Assembly (NCBI GenBank): GCA_964401935.1
Contig: CAYOAL010000024.1
Span: forward strand, 20,066-84,065
Length of the DNA: 64,000 nucleotides
Direction: 5' to 3'
Source: JAPYTK01 sp964401935
Lineage (GTDB): Bacteria; Myxococcota_A; Polyangia; Polyangiales; Polyangiaceae
In this document: one piece after another, positions 16,285-24,706 of the stretch
Numbering within the stretch: the stretch's first letter is position 1
Layout of the letters: every line of letters starts with the position of its first letter
Made by a program: the position numbers and the translations under genes
The notes under the pieces: generated by a model
Seen by the model: the letters and a program-made list of their open reading frames with translations, nothing else
What the model was told of the DNA's origin: nothing
The model's database searches: none

Positions 16285-17372
16285 TGGAGATCGAACGAGT
16301 CCAAGGTCTGGATCGAGAGACCTTCTGGCGGCGATACGTGCTCGAGCACCGGCCGGTGGTCATCACCGATCTGCTGCGCGACGCACCCATCGCTGGAGTC
16401 CGCACCCGTGAGGAGGCGATCGCCGAGCTGGGACGCACACCCCTCGTGATCCGCCCCGAGTACGGTCGCTCGCTCCTGTCTACGCTGGCGGTGGGGCCCG
16501 ACACGAGTCACGCGCCAGAGACCGTGAGCCTTCGCGGCTACTTTCGTATCGTCGACCACGAACCCACCACCGCCCGCATGTGCATCGAGGAGCCGACGCC
16601 GCCAGAGGTGTCTCGGCTCGCTCCTGTGCCTGCGCTCGCCACCGCCGCCGACGGCAGCCCCGACGCCGAGCTCAAGTCGACCATCTTCGTGGGCAACCAG
16701 GGCAACAGCGCGCCGCTCCACTACGACGGCGACAGCCGCCACGTGCTGCTCTATCAAGTGTTCGGTCTCAAGCGTGTGGTCGTGATCGGGGCCCAGCACG
16801 GCGCCGCCCTGCGACCCATCGCCAACTTCAGCACGTTGCACTGGGCAACCTGTCCGCCCCACGAGCGCTACGACCTGCTCGATCGACTCGGCGGTGTGGA
16901 GACCGTGATCGGGCCGGGCGAGGCGATCTTCATGCCTGCCCTCGGCTACCACGCCGCCGACTACGTGGAGGACGGCATGAGCGTCAACTTCCGGTTCGGA
17001 CGCAACCGGTATCATGAGCTGTTCAGCGCGCACGTCCACCTCGACCCCAACGCGCAGCGGCTGATGGCCGCGTCCCTCACCGAGCGCGCGGCGGAGACCA
17101 CCTTCCGCGACGCCTACCGACGCGTCGTCGACGAGCTGTGCAAGGCCGCGCCCACCAGCTGGACGAAGCGGCAGCGCATGGTCGCCCTCCTCGCCGAGCT
17201 CACCGAAGGCCTCCGCGATGACGCCGTCGCCCGCGTGGAGAGCAGCGCCTTCGTAGCCCTCCCGGAGGTGGTGGTGCAGGCGCTCCACCGTGCCCACTTG
17301 TTCAAGGATCAGCTGTACCGGCAGCGCGAGACGGTGAGCCCCGCGTCGCTCGGGGTGCCTCTCGTCGCGTAG
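16281..17372 (+). CDS. JmjC/cupin-like Fe(II)/2-oxoglutarate hydroxylase
   Basis: The predicted protein has 363 residues and the cupin_8 (JmjC-like) layout. The N-terminal region has R-x-V-Q-G-L-D-R-E-T-F-W-R-R-Y and HRPVVITDLL, typical of the family. The iron-binding facial triad is visible as His147 and Asp149 (LHYDGDSRH) and His224 (GYHAADYVED), separated by the usual 75 residues or so. These enzymes hydroxylate protein side chains (for example ribosomal proteins or peptides) using Fe(II), oxygen and 2-oxoglutarate. The C-terminal about 100 residues are helical and may form the dimerisation arm. Its ATG overlaps the stop of the preceding small gene by 4 nt. The substrate is unknown; the neighbour is one candidate. 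Confidence 0.85.
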   Translation: MMEIERVQGLDRETFWRRYVLEHRPVVITDLLRDAPIAGVRTREEAIAELGRTPLVIRPEYGRSLLSTLAVGPDTSHAPETVSLRGYFRIVDHEPTTARMCIEEPTPPEVSRLAPVPALATAADGSPDAELKSTIFVGNQGNSAPLHYDGDSRHVLLYQVFGLKRVVVIGAQHGAALRPIANFSTLHWATCPPHERYDLLDRLGGVETVIGPGEAIFMPALGYHAADYVEDGMSVNFRFGRNRYHELFSAHVHLDPNAQRLMAASLTERAAETTFRDAYRRVVDELCKAAPTSWTKRQRMVALLAELTEGLRDDAVARVESSAFVALPEVVVQALHRAHLFKDQLYRQRETVSPASLGVPLVA

Positions 17373-17453
17373 CCGGGCTCGGCGCTCCCTGGCGACCCAC
17401 CGCGAACGGGTGCCGCCGCGACGACGGCCTCGCCCCGCAGCACCGCTCCCAGT

Positions 17454-17541
17454 CACGCCACCCTGACGACGCGGTCACGCCACCGCGACGACGCGGCCAC
17501 GCCACCGCGACGACGCGGTCACTCCACCGCGATGACGACGG
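17454..17541. repeat. 22-bp tandem repeat, about four copies
   Basis: Units at 17454-17475, 17476-17497, 17498-17519 and a diverged copy at 17520-17541 share the form CACKCCACCSYGAYGACGVSGB. The second and third differ by one base. The array runs from the gap after the JmjC gene across the stop codon (17519-17521) into the last codons of the convergent PPC-domain lipoprotein gene, so copies of that gene's 3' end appear to have been duplicated outward by slippage. Confidence 0.75.
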
Positions 17542-18889
17542 TGTAGTCGAACTCGCAGTCCATGCAGAACTGCTCCGAGGCGGAGATGCGGAGGTAGTAG
17601 GTGCCGGCCGCGAGATCGTCCACCGAGGCCGCGGAGCAGAAGTTGCCAAATCCGGAGATGTCGTCGTTGAACGCCAGCTCGGTCGACCCATCGGTGTCCA
17701 GGATCTGGAGCTCGCTGTCGATGCCCCCCGCCGGGTCACAGCTGTTCACCGCGCCCCGAACCACCGTGGCGGTGAGCGTCGAGGCGGGGCCCGGCACCGT
17801 CACCGCGATGTAGTCGTGATCGCCCATGGTGATGGCGCCGCTGAACGCGGTCCCGTCCACGTGCGCGTTGGCCGTGCCGACGGCGCCGTTGTCTTCGAGC
17901 TCGTCGGTGAGCGGGATCAGCGCGAGATCGAGCGAGTACGGTCCGGCCTCGAGCTGGCTGAAGTAGCCGTCCACGAACACGAACAACGCGTCGCCGTCGA
18001 CGACGGGGAGGTAGAGCTGTTCGATCGAGCCGCCGAGCACCGCGTCCTCGCAGGCGAGCTCGGCACCCGCGTCGTCACAGGTACTGCGCAGGTAGATCCC
18101 CTGGTCGGTGGCCGACGCGAGCGACACCTCGAGCAGCCCGTCGGCCGGTGCGGTGTAGGCGAACACGTCCTCGAGCGCTCCGGCGCCCCCCGTGCAGCTG
18201 CCCGCGAAGAGCGCAGTGCCGCCCGTGGTGTTGCCGGCTTGCGTGGCCATCGCCGCCGTCGGCGCGCCGCAGGCTGCGTCGATCGCCCCCTGACAGGTGG
18301 AGAGGCAGTCCGGATCCTCGCAGTCGGTGAGCCCGTCTTGATCGTTGTCGACCACATCCGAGCAGTCTTCGGGCTCGACGCAGTAGCCGCTCGCGTCGCA
18401 CTTGCCGAGCACCGGGCAGTCGGCGTCGCTCTGACACCCCGGCCCACACACCCCCGCGCCGTTGCCGAGGTCAAAACACTGCTGATGCGCTTCGCACTCG
18501 ACGCCGCCCTGGCTCAGGATGCAGTCCTTGAGGCAAAACTGTCCCGCGCCGATGTCGACGCACTGGGTGCCCGGGGTGGTGCACGGCGCGAGGTCGTTGC
18601 ACAGCTCCGTGCAATAGCCGAGCGGCCAGCCGGTGCTGCCCTCGGGGATGCAGAACCCCGGCTCGCAGTCGTCGTTCGCGACGCACGGCTCGGCGAAGTC
18701 GGCGCCCGGCATGCCGCCCATCCCGCCGTCACCGCCGCTGCCGACACCGCCCCCCGGCCCCGCCCCGCCCGAGCCGCCCGGTCCGCTCGTCGTGGCGGTG
18801 GTGGTGACCTCGTCGTCACCGCAACCACCGGCCACCGTCAACAGACCGAGACCCACCACCGAGAGACCGAAGAGAAACCGTCGACGCAT
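17519..18889 (-). CDS. PPC-domain, Cys-rich lipoprotein
   Basis: The predicted protein has 456 residues. It starts MRRRFLFGLSVVGLGLLTVAG, with lipobox Cys23, followed by a Thr/Gly linker (about 28-65). Residues about 68-220 are Cys-rich with repeated C-x-x-D-x-D-C turns (ANDDCEPGFC, DADCPVLGKC) and a D-N-D-Q-D-G-L-T-D-C-E-D-P-D-C calcium-type turn as in thrombospondin type 3 repeats. Two beta domains follow (about 240-340 and 350-456) with the PPC pattern (ADGLLEVSLAS; DHDYIAVTV...LAAGTYYLRISA). It should be exposed at the cell surface. The ATG at 18889 is the start of the signal peptide; an open extension upstream lacks it. No enzymatic motif is seen. Its 3' end overlaps a 22-bp tandem repeat. 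Confidence 0.85.
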   Translation of the reverse strand: MRRRFLFGLSVVGLGLLTVAGGCGDDEVTTTATTSGPGGSGGAGPGGGVGSGGDGGMGGMPGADFAEPCVANDDCEPGFCIPEGSTGWPLGYCTELCNDLAPCTTPGTQCVDIGAGQFCLKDCILSQGGVECEAHQQCFDLGNGAGVCGPGCQSDADCPVLGKCDASGYCVEPEDCSDVVDNDQDGLTDCEDPDCLSTCQGAIDAACGAPTAAMATQAGNTTGGTALFAGSCTGGAGALEDVFAYTAPADGLLEVSLASATDQGIYLRSTCDDAGAELACEDAVLGGSIEQLYLPVVDGDALFVFVDGYFSQLEAGPYSLDLALIPLTDELEDNGAVGTANAHVDGTAFSGAITMGDHDYIAVTVPGPASTLTATVVRGAVNSCDPAGGIDSELQILDTDGSTELAFNDDISGFGNFCSAASVDDLAAGTYYLRISASEQFCMDCEFDYTVVIAVE

Positions 18890-19060
18890 GACCAGCGCTC
18901 GCAATCCGAGAGTTTTGGGTTCAAGAAACGCCCGGCTATGTACACCACTCGGGCACTCTCCGCACCCCGCGAGTGCTGCGCGTGACCGCACCCGACGCGC
19001 CACGGCGCCGGTCGCGTCGCCCGCTCGGCTCGAAATTCAGGCACGGAGAGCCGAGAGCTC

Positions 19061-20734
19061 GTGTATGCCAACGCCTCGATGGGCAACGGGAAGGGGCGGC
19101 CGCAACCGTGGATCGCGCGTGGCGACGTCGATGGCTTCTTCGGCCTCGCGGTCGACAATCTCATCCAGTTTCTCCTGATCCTCGCGCTCTGCAAGGGAGT
19201 GCTGGGGTTCGGCGACGAGCTGTTGCTCGGACGCGTGTTGCCGGGGGCCGCCGTATCGCTGCTCGCTGGCAACGCGTTCTACGCGTGGCAGTCTCGCCGG
19301 CTCTCGAGCGACACCGGTCGCACCGATGTGTGCGCCCTCCCCTACGGGATCAACACGGTGTCGCTGTTCGCTTACGTGTTCCTCGTCATGCTGCCGGTGA
19401 AGCTCGAGGGGCTCGCGCAAGGCATGACCGCCGAGGCCGCGGCCGAGCTCGCCTGGCAAGTCGGCCTGTGCGCGTGTTTCGTCTCCGCGCTCATCGAGCT
19501 CGGCGGCGCGTTCGTGGCCGAACGCATCCGCCGCGCCACACCGCGTGCCGCGCTCCTGTCCACGCTGGCCGGGATCGCGATCAGCTTCATCGCCATCGAT
19601 TTCGCCATCAAGACCTTCGCCATGCCGCTGGTGGCGATGTTGCCGCTCGGGGTGATCCTCACCACCTACTTCGCCGGAGTGAAGAAGATGCCCCTCCACA
19701 TCCCCGGCGGTGCGTGGGCGGTGATCTTGGGTGCAACGGCCGCGTGGGCGCTGTTCTTCGCCGGCGATCCGTCGTCCCCCGTCGCCGCGGGCCACATCCG
19801 CCCCGCCGTCGACATGATCGGCCTCCGCCTCCCGGTGCCCGTGATCGGCGACATGTGGGCAGGCATCCAGAACCCCATCGCCCATCAGTTCGTGGTGCCG
19901 GTGATGCTCCCGATGGGCTTGTTCAACGTGATCGGCTCGCTCCAGAACATCGAGTCGGCGGAGGCAGCCGGCGACAGCTACGCCACCCTCCCGTCGCTCG
20001 CCGTCAACGGGGCCGGCTCGGTGCTCGCGGCCGTCTTCGGCTCTTGTTTCCCCACCACGATTTACATCGGGCACCCGGGCTGGAAGCAGCTCGGCGCGCG
20101 CTCGGGCTACTCCATCCTCAACGGCGCGTTCTTCACGGTGGTGGCCCTCGGCGGTCTCACCTCCCTCATCGCCGCGTTCGTTCCGATCGAGGCGGGGATG
20201 GCCATCGTGCTCTGGATCGGGGTGGTCATCACCGCGCAGGCGTTTCAAGCGGTGCCACGCCCACACGCCTCGGCGGTGGCCATGGGGTTGTTTCCCGCCA
20301 TCGCGGCCTGGGGGGTGCTCGTCATGCAGCAAACCCTCGGCGCGGCGGGCTTCGCCACCGGCGACCTCGGCCTCAGCGCGAAGGTGCTCGAGAGCCCCAG
20401 CGCCTTCGCCATGGCCGGTCTGAACCTCGGTGGCCTCGTCGCCACCTCGCAGGGCTTTCTGTTGACGTGCATGGTGTGGGCCGCGCTCAGCACCCACCTC
20501 ATCGAGCGCCGCCTCGACCGCGCCGCCGCCTGGGCCGCGGTGGGCGCGGTGGCGGCCTTCTTCGGCTTCATCCACGCCGGGCGCCTCACCGCCTCCGGCG
20601 CCCTCTACGACATCGGCTTCGGCACCGGCTGGCGCTGGGCTGCCGGCTACGCGCTCGTCGGCGTCTTCCTGTTCACGATGCACCACCTGGCCCCCCCACC
20701 GGTGCGGTCGGGAGGCGAGGGCGCTGCACGCTGA
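19061..20734 (+). CDS. NCS2-family purine/pyrimidine-type permease
   Basis: The predicted protein has 557 residues and about 12-14 membrane helices over its whole length. It resembles NCS2/AzgA permeases that bring in nucleobases with protons. Features are an early loop F-F-G-L-A-V-D-N-L-I-Q-F, a conserved PYGINTVSLFAYVF near 95-108, a substrate-site-like NVIGSLQNIESAEAAGDSYA block near 290-310, and FGSCFPTTIYIGHPGW near 325. The start GTG at 19061 has G/A-rich ribosome-binding sequence (GGAGAGCCGAGAG) just upstream; an in-frame ATG at 19079 has none. It is divergent from the PPC lipoprotein gene. The exact substrate cannot be told. Confidence 0.85.
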   Translation: MYANASMGNGKGRPQPWIARGDVDGFFGLAVDNLIQFLLILALCKGVLGFGDELLLGRVLPGAAVSLLAGNAFYAWQSRRLSSDTGRTDVCALPYGINTVSLFAYVFLVMLPVKLEGLAQGMTAEAAAELAWQVGLCACFVSALIELGGAFVAERIRRATPRAALLSTLAGIAISFIAIDFAIKTFAMPLVAMLPLGVILTTYFAGVKKMPLHIPGGAWAVILGATAAWALFFAGDPSSPVAAGHIRPAVDMIGLRLPVPVIGDMWAGIQNPIAHQFVVPVMLPMGLFNVIGSLQNIESAEAAGDSYATLPSLAVNGAGSVLAAVFGSCFPTTIYIGHPGWKQLGARSGYSILNGAFFTVVALGGLTSLIAAFVPIEAGMAIVLWIGVVITAQAFQAVPRPHASAVAMGLFPAIAAWGVLVMQQTLGAAGFATGDLGLSAKVLESPSAFAMAGLNLGGLVATSQGFLLTCMVWAALSTHLIERRLDRAAAWAAVGAVAAFFGFIHAGRLTASGALYDIGFGTGWRWAAGYALVGVFLFTMHHLAPPPVRSGGEGAAR

Positions 20735-20845
20735 GCTCCCTCCGGCCGCGGGCCGAGGTCGCGCCGGGCTTCGTAGGGGCCTCGGGGCCTTGCTTGGCCG
20801 CGCCGCCCGCAGCCACGCGGGCTGGGACCGAGCTTCAACCCCCTG

Positions 20846-22558
20846 CTAGAGGATGTCGAGCGCGTAGCGGCCGTCGGCGTAGGTGCGCACCGCGGTCTCT
20901 TTGCGCAGCTCGTCGTTGTTGTCCTCGAAGCCTGCGAGGTTGTGTTTGATGCGCCGCTCGGCCTCCACGGAGAACACGCGCGTGTACTCGAGCTGTCGCC
21001 ACGCCCCCTCGGTGCCGTGCCGCTCGATGGCGCGGGTGGTCCGCGCGACACACGCCGCCACCGCGAACAGATCGATGGCGGCGTCGGCCACCCGACGCTG
21101 CACGAGCTGCATCTCGGCGATGGCCTGCCCGTGCTTGCGCAGCGTGTTCTCCACGTGGCTCGCGAGATCCGAGGCCCCCTGCTCGAACATCACCGACTCG
21201 CGGCTGAGCAGCGGATGCGCCTTCGTCATCCGATCCGGCGAGAAGCGGTTTCTCACCTTCATCGCCGCGAAGTCGGCGAGCAAGCCGAACCCTTTGATCG
21301 GCTCGCGCATGGCCTTGGCCACCGCCGACAGCGCCTTGCCAGGGCCCTGCATGCCGCTCAACGCGATGAAGCACCGCAAGATCTCGTTGGTCCCCTCGAA
21401 GATGAGGTTGATGCGCGCGTCGCGGAGCATCCGCTCGTAGGGGTACTCCGTCATGTAACCGATGCCGGCCGCGATCTGCAGCGTCTCGTTGACCACCCAC
21501 CACAGCGTCTCGGACCCGTACACCTTGCAGATGGCGCTCTCGAGCGAATAGTCGGGCACCTTGTCGTCGATCATCCCGCAGGTGAGGTAGGTCATCGACT
21601 CGAGCGCGTAGGTGCGCGCGAGCATGCCCGCGATCTTGTCCTTGATGAGACCGAACTCTCCGATGGAGCGTTTGAAGGCGTGACGCTCGTTCACGCGCTC
21701 GATCGCCATCTTGATGAGCGTCTTGCACATCCCGATGCAGCCCGCGGCGAGGCCGAGCCGCCCGTTGTTGAGCACCCCCATCGCCACCTTGAACCCACGC
21801 CCAAGCTCTCCGAGCACGTTCTCACGCGGGATCTTGAAGTTGTCGAAGAAGACCTCGGTCGTCGAGCTCCCGCAGATCCCCAGCTTGTGCTCGTTGGGGC
21901 CGGTGGTGAGGCCTTCGCCACGCTCCGCGATGAACGCGGTGATGCGCGGCTTCTCCCCCTCCGCCGTGGTGCGTGCAAACACCGTAAACACGTCGGCGAA
22001 GCCACCGTTGGTGATCCAGATCTTCGAGCCGTTGACCACGTAGTGGCGCCCGTCTTCGCTCAGCTCCGCCTTGGTCTTGATCGCGGCCGCGTCCGAGCCC
22101 GCCGATGGCTCGGTGAGCGCGAAGGCGGCCACCCGCTCCCCGGTGGCGAGCGTGGGCAGGAAACGCCGCTTCTGCTCGTCGGTGCCGTAGAGCAAGATCC
22201 CCTTGAGCCCGATCGACTGGTGGGCGCCCAGCGTGACCGCGAGCGACGCGTCGTGCGACGCGATCTCCTGCATCACCCGGCTGTAGGCGGTGGTGCCGAG
22301 CCCGAGCCCGCCCAGCTCGGGCTCGATCTGCAACCCGAACAAGCCCAACGCCTTCGCCTCCTCGAGCACCTCGGCCGGGATCGCGTGAGCCGCGTCGATG
22401 GCCGCCGCATCCACCTTGTCGTCGAGGAACCGCCGGATCGACTCGATCATCAGCTGGAGGTTCTCGCGTGGCTCGTCGCTCAGCTCGGGGTAGGGAAAGA
22501 TGAGGTCCTCCGGGATGAGCCCGTGAAAAACACCTTTCATGAAGCTCTGTTCACTCAT
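20846..22558 (-). CDS. Long-chain acyl-CoA dehydrogenase (VLCAD/ACAD9 type)
   Basis: The predicted protein has 570 residues, longer than the usual 380-400 because of a C-terminal helical extension, as in VLCAD and ACAD9. FAD-enzyme signatures are seen in order: AAFALTEPSAGSDAAAIKT near 140-160, W-I-T-N-G-G near 183, a ring of R-x-x-F-K-R-S-I-G-E-F near 300, IAAGIGYMTEYPYERMLRDA and F-E-G-T-N-E-I-L-R near 410, whose Glu is the predicted catalytic base. It performs the first step of fatty-acid beta-oxidation. The start at 22558 (MSEQSFMKGVFHGLI) overlaps the stop of the PgpH-like gene by 8 nt, so the two genes are co-translated. Confidence in family is high; chain-length preference is inferred. 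Confidence 0.93.
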   Translation of the reverse strand: MSEQSFMKGVFHGLIPEDLIFPYPELSDEPRENLQLMIESIRRFLDDKVDAAAIDAAHAIPAEVLEEAKALGLFGLQIEPELGGLGLGTTAYSRVMQEIASHDASLAVTLGAHQSIGLKGILLYGTDEQKRRFLPTLATGERVAAFALTEPSAGSDAAAIKTKAELSEDGRHYVVNGSKIWITNGGFADVFTVFARTTAEGEKPRITAFIAERGEGLTTGPNEHKLGICGSSTTEVFFDNFKIPRENVLGELGRGFKVAMGVLNNGRLGLAAGCIGMCKTLIKMAIERVNERHAFKRSIGEFGLIKDKIAGMLARTYALESMTYLTCGMIDDKVPDYSLESAICKVYGSETLWWVVNETLQIAAGIGYMTEYPYERMLRDARINLIFEGTNEILRCFIALSGMQGPGKALSAVAKAMREPIKGFGLLADFAAMKVRNRFSPDRMTKAHPLLSRESVMFEQGASDLASHVENTLRKHGQAIAEMQLVQRRVADAAIDLFAVAACVARTTRAIERHGTEGAWRQLEYTRVFSVEAERRIKHNLAGFEDNNDELRKETAVRTYADGRYALDIL

Positions 22559-24578
22559 CGGTTGGTCCTTCGGGTGGTTGGATCTTGGTGGGGGGCGACG
22601 GCAGCTTGATCGACACCGGCAGCTCCATCGTCTCTTGCCGGTCGCGGGTGATGTTCGGCGGCGGCTGGGTCTTGCTCGCGGCTCCCACGCGCGGGAGCGC
22701 TGACGGCTGCACCTCCTTGGTGTCTTCGTCGTCGACCGTGTCGCGGAGCACGTCGCCGTGCGGCGAGCTCTCACTCGGTGATGGAGCCAGCCCGGGCCCG
22801 TCGAGACGCACCGTCCGTCGGTCGTCGATGGCCCGTTGCTCGGCGCTCCTCGGCGCGGGGCTCGCGCTCGCTGCGGGGGTCGACGCAGGCGGCGCCGAAG
22901 CGGCGCTGCTCTCCGCTTCCCGCTTGGCGCGCGCCGCCGCTTCCTCCTGCTCCTTCTTCTGCTGCCACGGGTACTTGATGCGACCGTGGTACATGTTGAC
23001 GAGCGTCGAGGCCATGCGCTGACTCATGATGCGCAGATCCGTGATGGTGAGGCCGGAGTCGTCGAGCTGTCCGGACTGGACTTTGTGGAACAGCACGCGG
23101 GTGATCATCTCTTCGAACTTGTCGTGCTCCGGCGGCTGCACCGTGCGCGACGCGGCCTCGATGGAGTCGACGATCATCAGAATCGCCGTCTCCTTCGTCA
23201 TCGGCTTCATGCCTGGATAGCGGAAGTGGTTGCGCGTCAGCACCGGCTCCTTGGCGTCGGCGGGGCGCTTCTTGAGGTTCTCCTTGTACTTCCCCCAGAA
23301 GTACTCGACCACCTGCGTTCCGTGGTGGGTGTAGGCGAACTCGACCACCGGCTCGGGCACCCCGCCCTCCCGGAGCAGCTTGGTGCCCACCACCACGTGC
23401 GCCATGATCGCGTCGGCCGAGACCTCCGGCGGGAGATCGTTGTGAGGCGACCGCTCGCCCGGCGCGAGGTTCTCGATGAAGTACCGGCACTGAACGGTCT
23501 TTCCGAGGTCGTGGTAGTAGGCACCCACCCGGGTGAGGAGCGAGTCGGCGCCGACCGACGCGGCCGCCGCCTCGGCGAGGTTGGCCATCGCACGTGAGTG
23601 CTCCCAGCTCCCGGGAGCCTCGGTCGCCATCTTGCGCAAGAGGGGCGACTCGATGTCGGTGAGATCGAGCAAGCGGTTGCGCGACACATGACCGAGGGCG
23701 AGCTCGGCCGGCTCGCGAATCATGTTGGCGAGGATGCCGCTCGCGAGCCCGCCACCGGCGCAGGCGAGCATCTCCGAGCCGAACCCCAGGGCGAAGTCAC
23801 GCAGCACCGCGTCGAGGCCGCTCATCAGCACGGTGAGCGCAGCGAAGGCGACTCCCGCCGCCAGGCCGCTGACGAGCCCCGCCATCACCATCTGGCGCGG
23901 CTGCTTCCGGTTGAGGAACAACAGGGTCGCGACGATCCCCCGCGACACGAACACGGTGAGCAGCACCAAGTCGAACCGGAGGAGCGAGGCCACCATGAAG
24001 CTCACCGCGAGGTCGACCAACAGGGCCGTTCGTCGATCGAACCCCAGCGCCGCCCAGAACGAAATGGCGCTGACCGGGATCCAGAACGCAGGCAGCGTGG
24101 TCAGGAGCAGGCCCGCCTTCGCCAACACCACCGCCGCCGCCATCAGCCCCAACAGGCCGATCTGCGAGCGCATCAAGCGCAGGCGGTTGTGGCCGAAGCG
24201 GAGCATGTAGGCCATCAAGAGCAGGCAACCGAACAGGTACAACACGAAGGCGGCGGCCATGTGCACCGATCGGATCGGACGCCTCGACGCGTCCCACCGC
24301 ATCGCGGCCCGGTGGTCGTCGTTGTCGGTCACGAGGGTCGTGCCGAGGGAGATGACCACACGCCGGTGTTGGAACGTGACGTCCTGGAGCTCGTCGTCCT
24401 GCGCCGAGAGCTCCATCGCCGCGGGGACGCGCAGGACGGTGGGCGCAGGCTCCCCGTAGGTGGGCGTGAGCTGCGGAAAGAACAGCTCGAACGCCCCCAC
24501 GGACGTGAGCATGGCGGCGAACAAGACGCTCAGAATGAGGGCCGACACGACCCCTACTCGCACACGCGTCCGGAGCAT
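22551..24578 (-). CDS. PgpH-like 7TM-HD cyclic-dinucleotide phosphodiesterase
   Basis: The predicted protein has 675 residues. An N-terminal membrane helix (about 8-28) is followed by a short external segment (about 30-100), about six further helices (about 105-285), then an HD domain at about 315-505 with L-L-x-K-M-A-T-E-A-P-G-S-W-E-H-S and AYYHDLGKT, and later HHG, matching PgpH and related c-di-AMP hydrolases. The external HDED-type domain is much shorter than in Firmicute PgpH. The last 150 residues are Ala/Pro/Ser-rich and low complexity. The start ATG at 24578 was chosen over an open frame extending to 25652, which is a low-complexity shadow. Its neighbour is the acyl-CoA dehydrogenase gene. 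The cdaA and cdaR genes lie 4-6 kb away. Confidence 0.9.
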   Translation of the reverse strand: MLRTRVRVGVVSALILSVLFAAMLTSVGAFELFFPQLTPTYGEPAPTVLRVPAAMELSAQDDELQDVTFQHRRVVISLGTTLVTDNDDHRAAMRWDASRRPIRSVHMAAAFVLYLFGCLLLMAYMLRFGHNRLRLMRSQIGLLGLMAAAVVLAKAGLLLTTLPAFWIPVSAISFWAALGFDRRTALLVDLAVSFMVASLLRFDLVLLTVFVSRGIVATLLFLNRKQPRQMVMAGLVSGLAAGVAFAALTVLMSGLDAVLRDFALGFGSEMLACAGGGLASGILANMIREPAELALGHVSRNRLLDLTDIESPLLRKMATEAPGSWEHSRAMANLAEAAAASVGADSLLTRVGAYYHDLGKTVQCRYFIENLAPGERSPHNDLPPEVSADAIMAHVVVGTKLLREGGVPEPVVEFAYTHHGTQVVEYFWGKYKENLKKRPADAKEPVLTRNHFRYPGMKPMTKETAILMIVDSIEAASRTVQPPEHDKFEEMITRVLFHKVQSGQLDDSGLTITDLRIMSQRMASTLVNMYHGRIKYPWQQKKEQEEAAARAKREAESSAASAPPASTPAASASPAPRSAEQRAIDDRRTVRLDGPGLAPSPSESSPHGDVLRDTVDDEDTKEVQPSALPRVGAASKTQPPPNITRDRQETMELPVSIKLPSPPTKIQPPEGPTDE

Positions 24579-24706
24579 GAAGACGAAAACGGTAGCAGAT
24601 GGCCCCCCCGGGCAACACAACCGGTGGACCTCCATGACGTCGGGGCCGCAGAAACCCCGCCGGGAGGTGATCTCCGCCGCCGAGCCAGCTAGACTAGCGA
24701 AGCTCC

